Position numbers and translations under genes: made by a program
The notes under the pieces: model-generated
Database searches by the model: none
What the model was told of the DNA's origin: nothing
Seen by the model: only the letters and a program-made list of their open reading frames with translations
In this document: positions 34,502 to 44,158 of the stretch, in pieces
Numbering within the stretch: position 1 is the first letter of the stretch
Layout: each line of letters begins with the position of its first letter
NCBI RefSeq assembly: GCF_900111945.1
Contig: NZ_FOYO01000001.1
Coordinates: 1,619,751-1,683,750 of the forward strand
From: Litoreibacter janthinus
GTDB lineage: Bacteria > Pseudomonadota > Alphaproteobacteria > Rhodobacterales > Rhodobacteraceae
DNA: 64,000 nt
Direction: 5' to 3'

Positions 34502-35450
34502 TGACCACCTTGCCGGTCGATTTGCGTGACCGCAAAAGCTCCAGCCCTTCCGCCGCTTGCGCGAGTGGTAAGGTGTGGCTGATATGCGGGTGCAGCTTGC
34601 CCTCGGCATACCAGATGGAAAGTTGTTTGAGACTGTCGGTGAGCACCTCTGGCTTGAAGCGCAAATAGCCGCCCCAGTAGAAGCCGATCACATTGATATT
34701 TTTGACCAATAGGTGATTGGCCGCAATTTGTGGCACTGTGCCAGAGGCAAAACCGATTGTGAGAACGCGCGCCTCCGGCTTGCAGGCGCGCAATGCTGCC
34801 GTGAACAGGTCGCCGCCGACGGGATCGTATACCACGTCCGCCCCGCCGAGGGATTTCACCACCTCGCGCAGATCATCCGTATCGGTGTCGATCAGATGGT
34901 CCGCGCCTGCTTGTTTGCAAATAGCGAGTTTGTCCGACCCGCGTGCCGCGGCGATGACTGTGGCGCCCATAAGCTTTCCTAATTCGACGGCTGTCAGTCC
35001 CACGCCGCCAGCGGCGCCCAGGACCAGCAACGTGTCACCGGGTTTCAGTTGGGCGCGATAATCGAGGGCAACATGCGACGTTGAATAAGCCACCTGAAAG
35101 GCGGCGGCGTCCGGGAAATCCATGTTGTCGGGTAGCGGAACACACAAGGCCGCAGTGAAGGTTCCGAATTCAGCGAGCCCGCCACTCCCGCCAAAGATCG
35201 CGATGCGCGCACCGATCGGCGGCGAAGAAACACCTTCGCCGTGGGCGGCAATCGTTCCAGCGACCTCCATTCCCAATGTGAATGGCAAGGCGGGGCGTTC
35301 TTGGTAGGTGCCCTTGACCATCAACAGATCACCGAAGTTAAGGCCGCAGGCTTCGATCTTGACCAGAACCTCGCCAGCAGCCGGCGTGGGCTGCGGGACG
35401 TTCTGCACGACGGGAGGGTGGTTGTATTCCGTGACCTGAACTGCGCGCAT
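34491..35450 (-). CDS. NADPH:quinone oxidoreductase / zinc-independent MDR enzyme
   Basis: A 319-residue medium-chain dehydrogenase/reductase of the QOR group. The GroES-like part has EACGLNFGDLLMVKGTY and the Rossmann motif is GAAGGVGLTAVELGKLMGA near residue 145. No catalytic zinc cysteines are present. ATG 35450 is chosen: it follows a GGAGCC site and gives MRAVQVTEYN. Acts on quinones or enoyl substrates; exact substrate unknown. Confidence 0.9.
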   Translation of the reverse strand: MRAVQVTEYNHPPVVQNVPQPTPAAGEVLVKIEACGLNFGDLLMVKGTYQERPALPFTLGMEVAGTIAAHGEGVSSPPIGARIAIFGGSGGLAEFGTFTAALCVPLPDNMDFPDAAAFQVAYSTSHVALDYRAQLKPGDTLLVLGAAGGVGLTAVELGKLMGATVIAAARGSDKLAICKQAGADHLIDTDTDDLREVVKSLGGADVVYDPVGGDLFTAALRACKPEARVLTIGFASGTVPQIAANHLLVKNINVIGFYWGGYLRFKPEVLTDSLKQLSIWYAEGKLHPHISHTLPLAQAAEGLELLRSRKSTGKVVITL

Positions 35451-35599
35451 CTGAGGCTCCTCTATAGATTTGCCCGAACCTAGCGACCCTTCAACAAAGA
35501 GGCTACCGGAAAGCAGACTACGTTCTGGTGCGACATTAATCATTTATTGGCATTCTACCCCTTTGATGCGGAAGAGGAAAAAAGCAGGAGACATGTGAC

Positions 35600-35947
35600 T
35601 TGCCACACCCCGTTGACATTCACTTGGGCAGACGGCTGCGCCATCGACGCTGGGTACTAGGAAAGACGCAAGGCGAATTGGCTGACGCGCTTGGGGTTCG
35701 TTTCCAACAGGTTCAAAAATATGAATCCGGGACCAACCGAATATCTGCATCCCGCCTTTGGGATATTGCCAAAGCGCTAGAAGTCCCAATCGACCATTTC
35801 TTTCTAGGGCTTGAAGGCTGCGGGGCCGAGGTCGAGCACGAAGAACTTCAAAGTGACCGTGTTCCTGAGGCGCGCAACGGGCCGCAGCCAACCGAAAGCG
35901 CTGTTGCACACCCTGTAAACTTGGGCATTGCGTTCGTCTGTCCTTGA
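35600..35947 (+). CDS. XRE-family helix-turn-helix regulator
   Basis: A 115-residue protein with an XRE domain over residues about 8-65 (GRRLRHRRWVLGKTQGELADAL, then VRFQQVQKYESGTNRISAS), typical of alphaproteobacterial regulators. The start is TTG 35600; an AGGAG site is nine bases upstream, and the ATG at 35593 runs straight into a stop. After DHFFLGLEG the C-terminal 40 residues do not resemble the usual helical tail of the family, so this end may be divergent. Confidence 0.83.
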   Translation: MPHPVDIHLGRRLRHRRWVLGKTQGELADALGVRFQQVQKYESGTNRISASRLWDIAKALEVPIDHFFLGLEGCGAEVEHEELQSDRVPEARNGPQPTESAVAHPVNLGIAFVCP

Positions 35948-36005
35948 TCCTGCTTCGCGACCACGCGACAAAGGTGCATCGCGAAATCGCAAGGCAGGGC
36001 AGGGA

Positions 36006-36803
36006 ATGAACGAGACGCTTACCAACGAGCTGGTGTCACTGGCGCACCGTTTGGCCGATGCCGCCCGACAGGAGACCTTGCAGTATTTTCGCGGTGGTGG
36101 GCTGGAGACTTCCAACAAGCTCGCCGAAGGGTTCGACCCTGTCACCGTCGCGGACCGTGCTGCAGAACGCGTAATGCGCGACTTGATCGAGGCGGAGCGT
36201 CCAGATGACGGCATTTTGGGCGAAGAACTTGGCACGAAGGCCAGCACATCCGGCCTGACATGGGTCTTGGATCCGATTGACGGAACGCGTGGCTATATCT
36301 CCGGGACGCCGACATGGGGCACCTTGATCGCGGTGCATGACGGCGCACGTGTGGTCATGGGAATGATTGACCAGCCCTATATTGGGGAGCGTTTCCTTGG
36401 CGGCTTTGGGAAGGCTGAATTTTCTGGGCCTCATGGCGCGGGAGTGTTGAAAACCTCTGAGATCAAAGACCTTGCGAAAGCCACTATTTTCACCACTTTC
36501 CCCGAAGTAGGTGCCCCCAACGAGGGCGAGGCGTTCAAATCTGTGGCTAAGCACTGCCAGCTGACCCGCTACGGCATGGATTGTTATTCCTACGCGTTGC
36601 TTGCTCTTGGTCATGTGGACTTGGTGGTTGAGGCATGCCTCGCGCCTTATGACATTCAGGGCCCTATTGGCGTTATTGAAGCCGCGGGCGGCATTGTAAC
36701 CAATTGGACCGGCGGGCCGGCTGACCAAGGGGGCCAAGTCATTGCAGCCGCGACACCGGAGTTGCACGCCGCCGCACTCGTGTTGCTATCCGCTCATGTC
36801 TGA
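36006..36803 (+). CDS. hisN: Inositol monophosphatase family histidinol-phosphatase
   Basis: A 265-residue IMPase-fold enzyme. The metal site is complete: GEELGTK near residue 76, LDPIDGTRGYISGTPTWGT near residue 93 and APYDIQGPIGVIEAAGG near 218. In alphaproteobacteria this subfamily removes phosphate from histidinol phosphate, supplying the missing step to the his genes about 13 kb away; other inositol or nucleotide phosphatases share the fold. Ends 8 bp inside the next gene. Confidence 0.85.
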   Translation: MNETLTNELVSLAHRLADAARQETLQYFRGGGLETSNKLAEGFDPVTVADRAAERVMRDLIEAERPDDGILGEELGTKASTSGLTWVLDPIDGTRGYISGTPTWGTLIAVHDGARVVMGMIDQPYIGERFLGGFGKAEFSGPHGAGVLKTSEIKDLAKATIFTTFPEVGAPNEGEAFKSVAKHCQLTRYGMDCYSYALLALGHVDLVVEACLAPYDIQGPIGVIEAAGGIVTNWTGGPADQGGQVIAAATPELHAAALVLLSAHV

Positions 36804-38139
36804 GGTTTTGATTCAGAATGCTCACACGGCGCTGACGATGGACGACACGCGTCGTGAGTTGCGTGATGCCGATATTCTGATCCGCGATGGCGTTATCGTA
36901 GAATTGGGCCACGGCCTGACAACCGGTGGTGATGTGATAGACGCCAAGAACTGCGTCGTCACGCCGGGTTTGGTCAATACGCACCACCACCTTTACCAAA
37001 CGCTGACACGCGCTGTGCCGGGGGGGCAGGACGCGCTGCTGTTCGGCTGGCTGCAAACCCTTTACCCGATTTGGTCGCACTTTGGTCCGGAGGAGATGTT
37101 CACCTCGGCCCAAATTGGTTTGGCGGAGTTGGCTTTGTCGGGGTGCACGATGACCTCCGACCATTTGTATCTTTTCCCCAATGGCGCGACGCTTGATGAC
37201 ACAATCGCTGCGGCCCAAGAAGTCGGACTAAGATTTCATCCAACGCGTGGTGCCATGAGTATCGGCGAAAGCGACGGGGGCCTGCCGCCGGATTCTCTGG
37301 TGGAAAAAGAACGCCTGATATTGGACGACTGCATCCGCGTTGTGGACCGCTTCCACGATGCCAGTCCGGGCGCGATGGTGCGCGTCGGGTTGGCCCCTTG
37401 TTCGCCGTTCTCTGTGTCGCGAGACCTGATGCGTGACGCCGCGCTGCTGGCCCGTGACAAGGGCGTGATGCTGCACACTCACCTTGCCGAAAACTTGGAA
37501 GACATTGCCTATAGTCTGGCGAAATTCGGCTGCAGACCGGGGCAATATGCCGAGGAATTGGGCTGGGTTGGCGACGATGTGTGGCATGCGCATTGCGTCA
37601 AACTTGATGGCGCAGAGATCGACTTGTTCGCGCGCACGAAAACGGGCGTGGCGCATTGCCCTTGCTCCAACTGCCGGCTGGGCTCTGGCATCGCTCCGGT
37701 GCGGGCCATGCGGGATGCAGGTGTGCCGGTGGGGTTGGGCGTTGATGGCTCCGCCTCCAATGACGCGGGCAATCTGATCGGGGAGGCCCGCCAGACCATG
37801 CTGCTTCAACGCGTGGCGCGCGGGGCGGATGCCATGTCCGCCCGCGAGGCGTTGGAGATTGCCACCCGCGGTGGCGCAGAGGTTCTGGGGCGGGGCGGCG
37901 AATGCGGCCAGCTTCGGGTTGGATACCGCGCCGACATTGCAATCTGGGATGTGAGCGGCGTCGAAAGCGCAGGGTCATGGGATCCGGCGGCGCTGCTGCT
38001 TGCTGGCCCGACCCGCGTTCGCGATCTCATTGTGGAGGGGAAAGAAATCGTTCGGGACGGGCAATTTGCGACATTTGATCTGGCTTCAGCAATTGTGAGG
38101 CAAAACAAGTTGGCAGGCCAACTGGCAGATAAAGTTTGA
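36796..38139 (+). CDS. 8-oxoguanine deaminase (amidohydrolase family)
   Basis: A 447-residue amidohydrolase of the TrzN/AtzB-like 8-oxoguanine deaminase group. Metal ligands are in NTHHHLYQTLTRA near residue 68, HTHLAEN near 225, HAHCVKL near 265 and LGVDGSASNDAGNL near 315. Loss of mutagenic 8-oxoguanine from the base pool as urate precursor is the known reaction. It starts inside hisN. A convergent guanine deaminase lies 540 bp downstream, so two purine-base deaminases flank one lipoprotein gene. Confidence 0.87.
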   Translation: MSEVLIQNAHTALTMDDTRRELRDADILIRDGVIVELGHGLTTGGDVIDAKNCVVTPGLVNTHHHLYQTLTRAVPGGQDALLFGWLQTLYPIWSHFGPEEMFTSAQIGLAELALSGCTMTSDHLYLFPNGATLDDTIAAAQEVGLRFHPTRGAMSIGESDGGLPPDSLVEKERLILDDCIRVVDRFHDASPGAMVRVGLAPCSPFSVSRDLMRDAALLARDKGVMLHTHLAENLEDIAYSLAKFGCRPGQYAEELGWVGDDVWHAHCVKLDGAEIDLFARTKTGVAHCPCSNCRLGSGIAPVRAMRDAGVPVGLGVDGSASNDAGNLIGEARQTMLLQRVARGADAMSAREALEIATRGGAEVLGRGGECGQLRVGYRADIAIWDVSGVESAGSWDPAALLLAGPTRVRDLIVEGKEIVRDGQFATFDLASAIVRQNKLAGQLADKV

Positions 38140-38152
38140 GGGAGGACTTAGG

Positions 38153-38683
38153 ATGAAGAATGTCTACGTGATTGGGGCGCTCGTAATGATGGCTCTAACG
38201 GGCTGCACACCAGACGAAGCGCCATCAGCGCCGCCACCCGCTACGCCAGTTTCATCCGATGCGACTGCGGCGACGCGGGCGGATATTGGCACCTTGTTAA
38301 ACGCAGCCCGCGCTCAGAACGGCTTGCCACCGCTGACGGCGAACGCGCAGCTGGCCGCCGCCGCGCGGGCTCATGCGCAGGATATGGCGAGAAGCGGGTT
38401 CTTCAGCCACACTGGCTCCGACGGATCGAAGCCGTCGAAACGGGTTGGCGCGCAGGGGTATAACTTTTGCTATGTCGCGGAAAACATCGCGCAAGGATGG
38501 AGCTCGCCCGATCAGGTGATGCAAGGCTGGATGGACAGCCCGGGCCACAGAACCAACAATCTGTCCCGCGAGGCGCGGGAATACGGTGCAGCCCGCGCCG
38601 ATGGTGACTATTGGGTTTTGGTCTTCGGGCGGTCTGGCTGCGGCGCAGGGCGTATCGCGGTGACGCAGCGCAAGCCCGACTAG
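38153..38683 (+). CDS. CAP/SCP-domain lipoprotein
   Basis: A 176-residue exported lipoprotein: signal VIGALVMMALTGC with lipobox LTGC, a proline/alanine/threonine linker and a CAP domain from about residue 45. CAP motifs are HAQDMARSGFFSHTGSDGS, YVAENIAQGW and GWMDSPGHRTNNL. The fold in bacteria often acts at the cell surface, but its enzymology is not general. It is 13 bp after the 8-oxoguanine deaminase gene, on the same strand, and its stop overlaps guaD by 4 bp. Confidence 0.88.
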   Translation: MKNVYVIGALVMMALTGCTPDEAPSAPPPATPVSSDATAATRADIGTLLNAARAQNGLPPLTANAQLAAAARAHAQDMARSGFFSHTGSDGSKPSKRVGAQGYNFCYVAENIAQGWSSPDQVMQGWMDSPGHRTNNLSREAREYGAARADGDYWVLVFGRSGCGAGRIAVTQRKPD

Positions 38684-39978
38684 CTGACAGGCTTGCCCGC
38701 GGTCCAGACCGCCTTGGTTGCGCGATCATCGCCCATCATGATCGTGGGGAATATGGCTTCCCAGATGTCACGGGCGCGTTGACTTCGCTGCGAGATCGCA
38801 GGGGTTGAGCCGAGGTCGAGAACCACAAGATCTGCTTCCATTCCCGCACGCAGGTTGCCGATGCGATCTTCCAGATGCAGGACCTGCGCCGAACCACAGG
38901 TGGCAAGCCAGAGAAGCTGCGCGGGGTGCAAGGCATGGCCCTTCAGCTGGCTTAGCTCATAGGCCGCAGCCATGGTGCGCAGCATAGAAAAGGACGACCC
39001 GCCGCCGGTGTCTGTGGCAAGTCCGACCTTCTGCCCATCGGCTTTCATCCGCGCGGTCTCGAAAATGCCGGACCCGATGAACGTGTTTGAGGTCGGGCAA
39101 TGCACAAGGCCTGCCCCGACGTCTTTTATCCGCGCTTCTTCGCGCTCCGTCAGGTGGATCGCGTGGCCGAAGACAGCACCTTCGCGCAAAAGTCCGTGCG
39201 CCTCATAGGTATCTAGGTAGTCGCGTGCCTTCGGGAAAAGCTCTTTCACCCAAGCGATTTCCTCGTGCTGTTCTGATATGTGAGTTTGCATCAAGCATTC
39301 CGGATGCTCGCCCCACAGCGCGCCAAGCGCGGACAACTGCTCCGGCGTTGAAGTTGGGGAAAAACGGGGTGTAATTACATAGCTCAGCCGATCAACGCCA
39401 TGCCATTTCTCCAGCAGTGCCTTGCTGTCGTCATAGGCAGATTTCGCCGTATCTCGCAGGTTCTCCGGAGCATTGCGATCCATACAGGTTTTGCCTGCAA
39501 GTGCCCGAAGCCCGCGCGACTGGGCCTCTTCGAAATAGGCGTCGACGCTGGTCGGATGGATCGTTGCATAGCTGAGCGAGGTGGTGGTGCCGTTGGCCAA
39601 TGCCAGATCGAAATAGCGTTTGGCGACCTCTTTTGCGTAATCCGAATCTATCAGTCGCGCTTCTTCAGGGAAGGTGTAGCTGTTGAGCCAGTCGATCAGA
39701 CGCTTGCCCCAACTCGCGATGATGCCGGTTTGGGGATAGTGCAAATGGGCGTCGATGAACCCCGCCATGATCAACCCGTCGCCATAGTCGGTGGTCCGTG
39801 CTCCGCCCGGTCGAGTCACAGTGTCGGCTGGGCCAACTTCCAGAATTTTCCCGTCGCATAGAACGACGGCACCGCGCCTTTCAAAGCGGATGGCGTCCTC
39901 TAACGGCACGGCGAACGGGTCGGCGGCATAGCTTAGCGTTTGGCCAAGCAGGATATGGGATTCTGAACTCATGACCAT
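38680..39978 (-). CDS. guaD: Guanine deaminase
   Basis: A 432-residue zinc amidohydrolase that converts guanine to xanthine. Family motifs are GFIDAHLHYPQTGI, QTHISEQHEE, FGHAIHLTE and LATDTGGGSSFSML. ATG 39978 or 39972 are the best starts; the open frame extends to a TTG at 39993. It is convergent with the deaminase/CAP genes and divergent from mgtE by 113 bp. Confidence 0.93.
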   Translation of the reverse strand: MVMSSESHILLGQTLSYAADPFAVPLEDAIRFERRGAVVLCDGKILEVGPADTVTRPGGARTTDYGDGLIMAGFIDAHLHYPQTGIIASWGKRLIDWLNSYTFPEEARLIDSDYAKEVAKRYFDLALANGTTTSLSYATIHPTSVDAYFEEAQSRGLRALAGKTCMDRNAPENLRDTAKSAYDDSKALLEKWHGVDRLSYVITPRFSPTSTPEQLSALGALWGEHPECLMQTHISEQHEEIAWVKELFPKARDYLDTYEAHGLLREGAVFGHAIHLTEREEARIKDVGAGLVHCPTSNTFIGSGIFETARMKADGQKVGLATDTGGGSSFSMLRTMAAAYELSQLKGHALHPAQLLWLATCGSAQVLHLEDRIGNLRAGMEADLVVLDLGSTPAISQRSQRARDIWEAIFPTIMMGDDRATKAVWTAGKPVS

Positions 39979-40091
39979 GGTCGTAACCCGCAAAATCTTG
40001 GAAGGGAATTGTAGATTGCGCCTGTTGCTTGGAGTGCGGCTCCGTTAAGAGTCGGATCATCCGAAGTCTAGCCCAAGGGAGCTTGCACGTC

Positions 40092-41477
40092 ATGACAGAT
40101 GATTTAGCAGAGCTGCCCGAGGCAGCAGAAGGCGACTATAAGCTGGAACGCTCGACGATCTCCGCGGTGCGCGAGGCGATCGAAGGGATGGACGCGCTTG
40201 CGATCGACGCGGCATTGGATCCGCTGCACCCCGCCGACATCGCCGACCTTCTGGAACAAATAAGCTCTGGCGAGCGGCGCGCCTTATTGGGGCTGTGGTC
40301 GATGGGGATCGACGGGGAAATCCTGTCGGAACTCGATGACAACCTGCGCGAAGAAGTTATCAACTTCCTGCCAGCTGGTGTCCTATCCGAAGCCGTTCGT
40401 GAAATGGAATCGGACGACGTGGTGGACCTCGTCGAAGATCTCGAGGACGACCAGCAGGAGATGATCCTTGGCGCGCTGGAAGACGCGGATCGTGTTGCGG
40501 TCGAGCGTGCGCTAAGTTACCCAGAATATTCCGCCGGTCGCCTGATGCAACGGGAGCTGGTCGTCGCGCCGGAGCACTGGACCGTCGGCGAGGCGATCGA
40601 CTTTTTGCGTCGCGAAGACGATCTGCCAGAGCAGTTTTACCACATCATTCTGGTCGATCCGGGCTATCATCCCACCGGCTATGTGACGTTGGGCAAGCTG
40701 CTGGGTAGCCCCAGAGCGGCCAAGCTACTTTCTATCATTGAAGACAGCTTTCGCACTATTCCGGTCACCCAACCGGAAGAAGACGTGGCTTACGCGTTCA
40801 ACCAATATCACCTGATTTCGGCGCCGGTTGTGGATGAAGATGACCGGCTGGTCGGGGTCATTACCATCGACGACGCGATGATCGTGCTTGATGACGAAGC
40901 CGAAGAAGACATCATGCGCTTGGCAGGTGTGAGCGGCGAAGAAAGCCTGTCTGATCGCACACTTGAAACCGTGCGGCAGCGTTTGCCTTGGCTAGGCGTA
41001 AATCTGTTTACTGCGATCCTTGCCAGTGTCGTGATCTCGCAGTTCGAGGACATTCTGGCTCAGATTGTGGCCTTGGCGGTGCTGATGCCTATCGTCGCCT
41101 CCATGGGTGGAAACGCAGGCACGCAATCGCTGACCGTCGCTGTGCGCGCGCTTGCGACCAAGGACCTTACAGGCTCCAACCTTTGGCGCGTCGTTCGTCG
41201 CGAGACCCTAGCGGGATTGGTCAACGGGATCATTTTTGCGGTGATCATGGGGATCGTCGGCGTCTTGTGGTTCGGGACTCCGATGCTAGGGGCCGTGATT
41301 GCTGTCGCTATGGTGGTCAATATGGTGGTGGCCGCCTTGGCTGGCATCTTGATCCCGATTGGCCTTGAAAAGTTGGGCGTTGACCCTGCTTTGGCATCGG
41401 GAGCTTTCGTGACGACTGTGACAGACGTTGTCGGTTTTTTTGCTTTCCTCGGGCTTGCGGCGGCGCTGCTCGTCTAG
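40092..41477 (+). CDS. mgtE: MgtE-family magnesium transporter
   Basis: A 461-residue magnesium channel: an acidic N domain (residues about 25-130, rich in Asp and Glu), two CBS domains (about 135-255) and five transmembrane helices. Signature elements are PIVASMGGNAGTQSLTVAVRA near residue 340 and TTVTDVVGF near the end, where the aspartate lines the pore. The cytosolic part senses Mg2+ and gates the pore. No M-box riboswitch is recognisable in the short upstream region. Ends 4 bp inside the convergent envelope-protein gene. Confidence 0.95.
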   Translation: MTDDLAELPEAAEGDYKLERSTISAVREAIEGMDALAIDAALDPLHPADIADLLEQISSGERRALLGLWSMGIDGEILSELDDNLREEVINFLPAGVLSEAVREMESDDVVDLVEDLEDDQQEMILGALEDADRVAVERALSYPEYSAGRLMQRELVVAPEHWTVGEAIDFLRREDDLPEQFYHIILVDPGYHPTGYVTLGKLLGSPRAAKLLSIIEDSFRTIPVTQPEEDVAYAFNQYHLISAPVVDEDDRLVGVITIDDAMIVLDDEAEEDIMRLAGVSGEESLSDRTLETVRQRLPWLGVNLFTAILASVVISQFEDILAQIVALAVLMPIVASMGGNAGTQSLTVAVRALATKDLTGSNLWRVVRRETLAGLVNGIIFAVIMGIVGVLWFGTPMLGAVIAVAMVVNMVVAALAGILIPIGLEKLGVDPALASGAFVTTVTDVVGFFAFLGLAAALLV

Positions 41478-44026
41478 CCTTTCGGCATTTGCAACGTCAC
41501 AGTGCGCCCGCCCTTGGTGTATTTCAGCTGACCTTCACCAATCGCGGCAATTCTACCGCCGTCGATGCGATCCCCGACGCCAACTTTTTTGAAACGCCCG
41601 TTTGGCATCCGCACCAAAGCGCGACGATTGGAGGAGGTGCCAAACACACCGACCAAAGCGACCTTGCCCAATGCAATTGCATTATTGTCAGTTGCAGCCC
41701 GCGCCACGGAAGCGCGTGTGGTGCCGGTGGGCGCGGCACGGCTGTTACGAGCCACCGCGGGACCGGTGCCGCGTGCGACGGCTGCGGTGGAGGCAGCAGC
41801 GGCTGGATTGCGATCCGCCTCCGGCACTTGGCGGGCGCGGGCGACCACACGTTCAAAATTGCGCGGCCTGCTGCCCGGGCGCAAAGACCGCGCGACGGCC
41901 TGAGCTGTGGGTTTGTCCAGTTCTGCCTGTGCCGCAGCCTCGGCTGCTTGGCGGGCAGCGGCTTCCTGCGCGTCTGCGTCGGCCTCCGCAAGTGCCTTCG
42001 CGATGGCTTCCTCGCGCGCCTGCGCTTGCGCGGACTCTGGTCGGATCACGGGGCGAATTTTGGCCAGTTCCGCACGGGTGCGACCCGCTTGATTGGCGCG
42101 CTCAAAGCGTTCCTGCAAATCGCTTGGGCGTTGGTTTGGCTTGAACCCGGCAAGCCGAGCATCTGCGGCGGGGGCGTCTGGTTCCGCGATTGCCACATCC
42201 GGGTCGGCCTGCGGGACAGCCGCATCGGACGTCAAACCCTGCGGGCGGCGTTCGGGGAGGACAGGCGGCTTGCCCAAGAATACCATGATCCCATCAGGGT
42301 TCTCTGCACCTTCCGGCGTGGGGCGAACGAGGCCACGCTCGTCTAGGCTGAAGAGAATAGCTGCGGGTGGCGGCGCGGCGGGTTCTGCAAAATCCAACGC
42401 CTGCGCTGCAGCATCAAAGCTGGCCAAGGCCGGAGCGTCTTCAAACGCAATCGCAGGATCGAGCGAGCTTTCATACAGATCGTCAAGGTCTTGGCGGGTC
42501 ATTTCAGCGCGTAGATCCGGTGCCATCTGCCAAATGCCTGAAACCGCATAAGCGGTTTCGGCTTCGGTTTCGCTCATCCTCGGCAAAAGGAGGATTTCTG
42601 GTTCGGGCGTTTCCGCCTCAGCCAACTCTTCCTCGGACGGGACGGAGAATGCGGGAACGTCAACGACCGGGGGAAGTGCCGCCAGACGCTCGCCATCTTC
42701 AAGCTCTGGCTCTACAGGAGCAGTCACGGCCGTTTCGACTTGTTCTGCGTCGGGATCGCCGCCGCCGAACAGCTTGCTGACCGCGTTCTCCGGCAACAGG
42801 TAGGAGGACAAAGCCGCGAAAACCAGCAGCACAACCAACAAGATCGCTGTCAGGATCAGTCCTAAAAAGCGCGGCTTGCCAGCGGCTTGCTTGGCCGCCA
42901 GCTCTGCAATGGGGTCGGGCCGGTCGGGTGAAACATTCGCGGGTTTCGCTTTCGAAGGGCGGTCTGTGACCTTCTTCGCTTTGGTGCGCAATGCGGCGAC
43001 ACCTCTGCCCAGTCGCGACGATTTCGGCTCCGCTTTTTCGATCTTGTCGGCAATCGCTTTTGCAACTGTAGGGGGCGGCACAATTGGCGGCGCGGGCTTT
43101 TTCTTTGCCGCATCCCCCGTTTTGATACGCGGTTCTACACGAACGCTTTTCTTCGGTGCAGCAGGCGCGCGCGTCTCTTCGGTAGGAATGGCAATCCTTG
43201 GCGCGCGTGAGGTGACCAGATCGCCAGCGCTGTCCGCAGGCCCCAAGCTGGGTTTGCGCCGCGAGGAGAAGGCAGCAGGCGGCGTGACCGGCAATTCAGG
43301 CTCAGCCGGCGGCTTGATGTCTGCAATGGGTTCAGGGTCTGGCTCGGGATAGTTATCCGACGGCTCAGGGCTTGGAATGTCTTCTTGCGGTTCAGGTTCC
43401 GGCTTTGATTCCAGCTCGGGCACTTCGGCATCCGTTGGCGTTGTCTGCGGTTCTTCAATTTCAGGCTCAGGCGGAGCGACCACGAGAGCCTCGGCTTCTT
43501 CCTGAGTCAGCACGCGAATTGGCGTTTGATCCGGTGTAAGTCCGTTGCCGCCGACGGAAGGCAGCGGGCCGAGATTGGGCTCGCCCTCGAAATATTCGGG
43601 GTCGGGCAGGGCGGTGAACCCGACTGGATTGAAGCCGTAAGGGCCTAGGAAGCTTTCGGCCTCCTCAAGTGTTTCTCGCGCGACGGCGACAACTTTGACC
43701 TCCGGGGCTTCACCGGAGACGTCATAGTTCAGCTGGTCGACGGTATAGGGCGTGCGGGTTTCCAAGGCGTGTTCGACATCGGCCTTTAGATCCTTGTCGA
43801 CTGCAATAGTTGCGTAGAGCAGCTGAGACGGCGGCAGAACAAGTTTGGTCTTGAAGTCGGGCCCTTCGATCGCCTCGGCCTTGTCTCGAAGCTCTGACAG
43901 GGCGGCGCCCAAATCTGCACTATCAAGCGGCGCTTGACCAACTTCGACCCAACCTTCACCGGACACGTGGCGGTGCAAAAGGACGATACCGTCCTCAGAA
44001 AGGTTGAGGGCAAAATTTGGTGTCAT
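41474..44026 (-). CDS. Large acidic membrane protein with GspL/PilM-like N-terminus and GspC/PilP-like C-terminus
   Basis: An 850-residue protein. Residues about 1-150 resemble the cytosolic part of GspL/PilM: NLSEDGIVLLHRH, then VLPPSQLLYATIAV and VAVARETLEEAESFLGPYG. A long Pro/Glu-rich segment (150-250) follows, then a basic stretch and one membrane helix at about 386-410. The periplasmic part is Ala/Pro/Arg-rich and disordered. The last 65 residues (VGVFGTSSNRRALVRMP, VGDRIDGGRIAAIGEG) look like the homology region of GspC/PilP. Genome annotations name such proteins variously (translation initiation factor 2). No secretion or pilus genes are nearby. Confidence 0.6.
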   Translation of the reverse strand: MTPNFALNLSEDGIVLLHRHVSGEGWVEVGQAPLDSADLGAALSELRDKAEAIEGPDFKTKLVLPPSQLLYATIAVDKDLKADVEHALETRTPYTVDQLNYDVSGEAPEVKVVAVARETLEEAESFLGPYGFNPVGFTALPDPEYFEGEPNLGPLPSVGGNGLTPDQTPIRVLTQEEAEALVVAPPEPEIEEPQTTPTDAEVPELESKPEPEPQEDIPSPEPSDNYPEPDPEPIADIKPPAEPELPVTPPAAFSSRRKPSLGPADSAGDLVTSRAPRIAIPTEETRAPAAPKKSVRVEPRIKTGDAAKKKPAPPIVPPPTVAKAIADKIEKAEPKSSRLGRGVAALRTKAKKVTDRPSKAKPANVSPDRPDPIAELAAKQAAGKPRFLGLILTAILLVVLLVFAALSSYLLPENAVSKLFGGGDPDAEQVETAVTAPVEPELEDGERLAALPPVVDVPAFSVPSEEELAEAETPEPEILLLPRMSETEAETAYAVSGIWQMAPDLRAEMTRQDLDDLYESSLDPAIAFEDAPALASFDAAAQALDFAEPAAPPPAAILFSLDERGLVRPTPEGAENPDGIMVFLGKPPVLPERRPQGLTSDAAVPQADPDVAIAEPDAPAADARLAGFKPNQRPSDLQERFERANQAGRTRAELAKIRPVIRPESAQAQAREEAIAKALAEADADAQEAAARQAAEAAAQAELDKPTAQAVARSLRPGSRPRNFERVVARARQVPEADRNPAAAASTAAVARGTGPAVARNSRAAPTGTTRASVARAATDNNAIALGKVALVGVFGTSSNRRALVRMPNGRFKKVGVGDRIDGGRIAAIGEGQLKYTKGGRTVTLQMPKG

Positions 44027-44122
44027 GCGGGGCGAGCCATCTCGTCAGTTATCCAGCAATATCAGAGCGAAGGCATCCGATACGCCAAGGATATATCACA
44101 TTGGAGACGGAAGAAAGTTAAA

Positions 44123-44151
44123 CCGCCCCCGACAGGTCGTGTCGGGGGCGG
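44123..44151 (-). terminator. Terminator of metY
   Basis: A 12-bp GC-rich stem (44123-44134 with 44140-44151), 5-base loop, and on the minus strand a T-rich tail (TTTAACTTTC). It separates metY from the large envelope-protein gene. Confidence 0.87.
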
Positions 44152-44158
44152 AACTGGG

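Noticed and set aside
39979..40091. M-box magnesium riboswitch before mgtE
   Set aside because: A short resemblance (GGCTCCGTTAAGAG) does not extend to the conserved M-box core.
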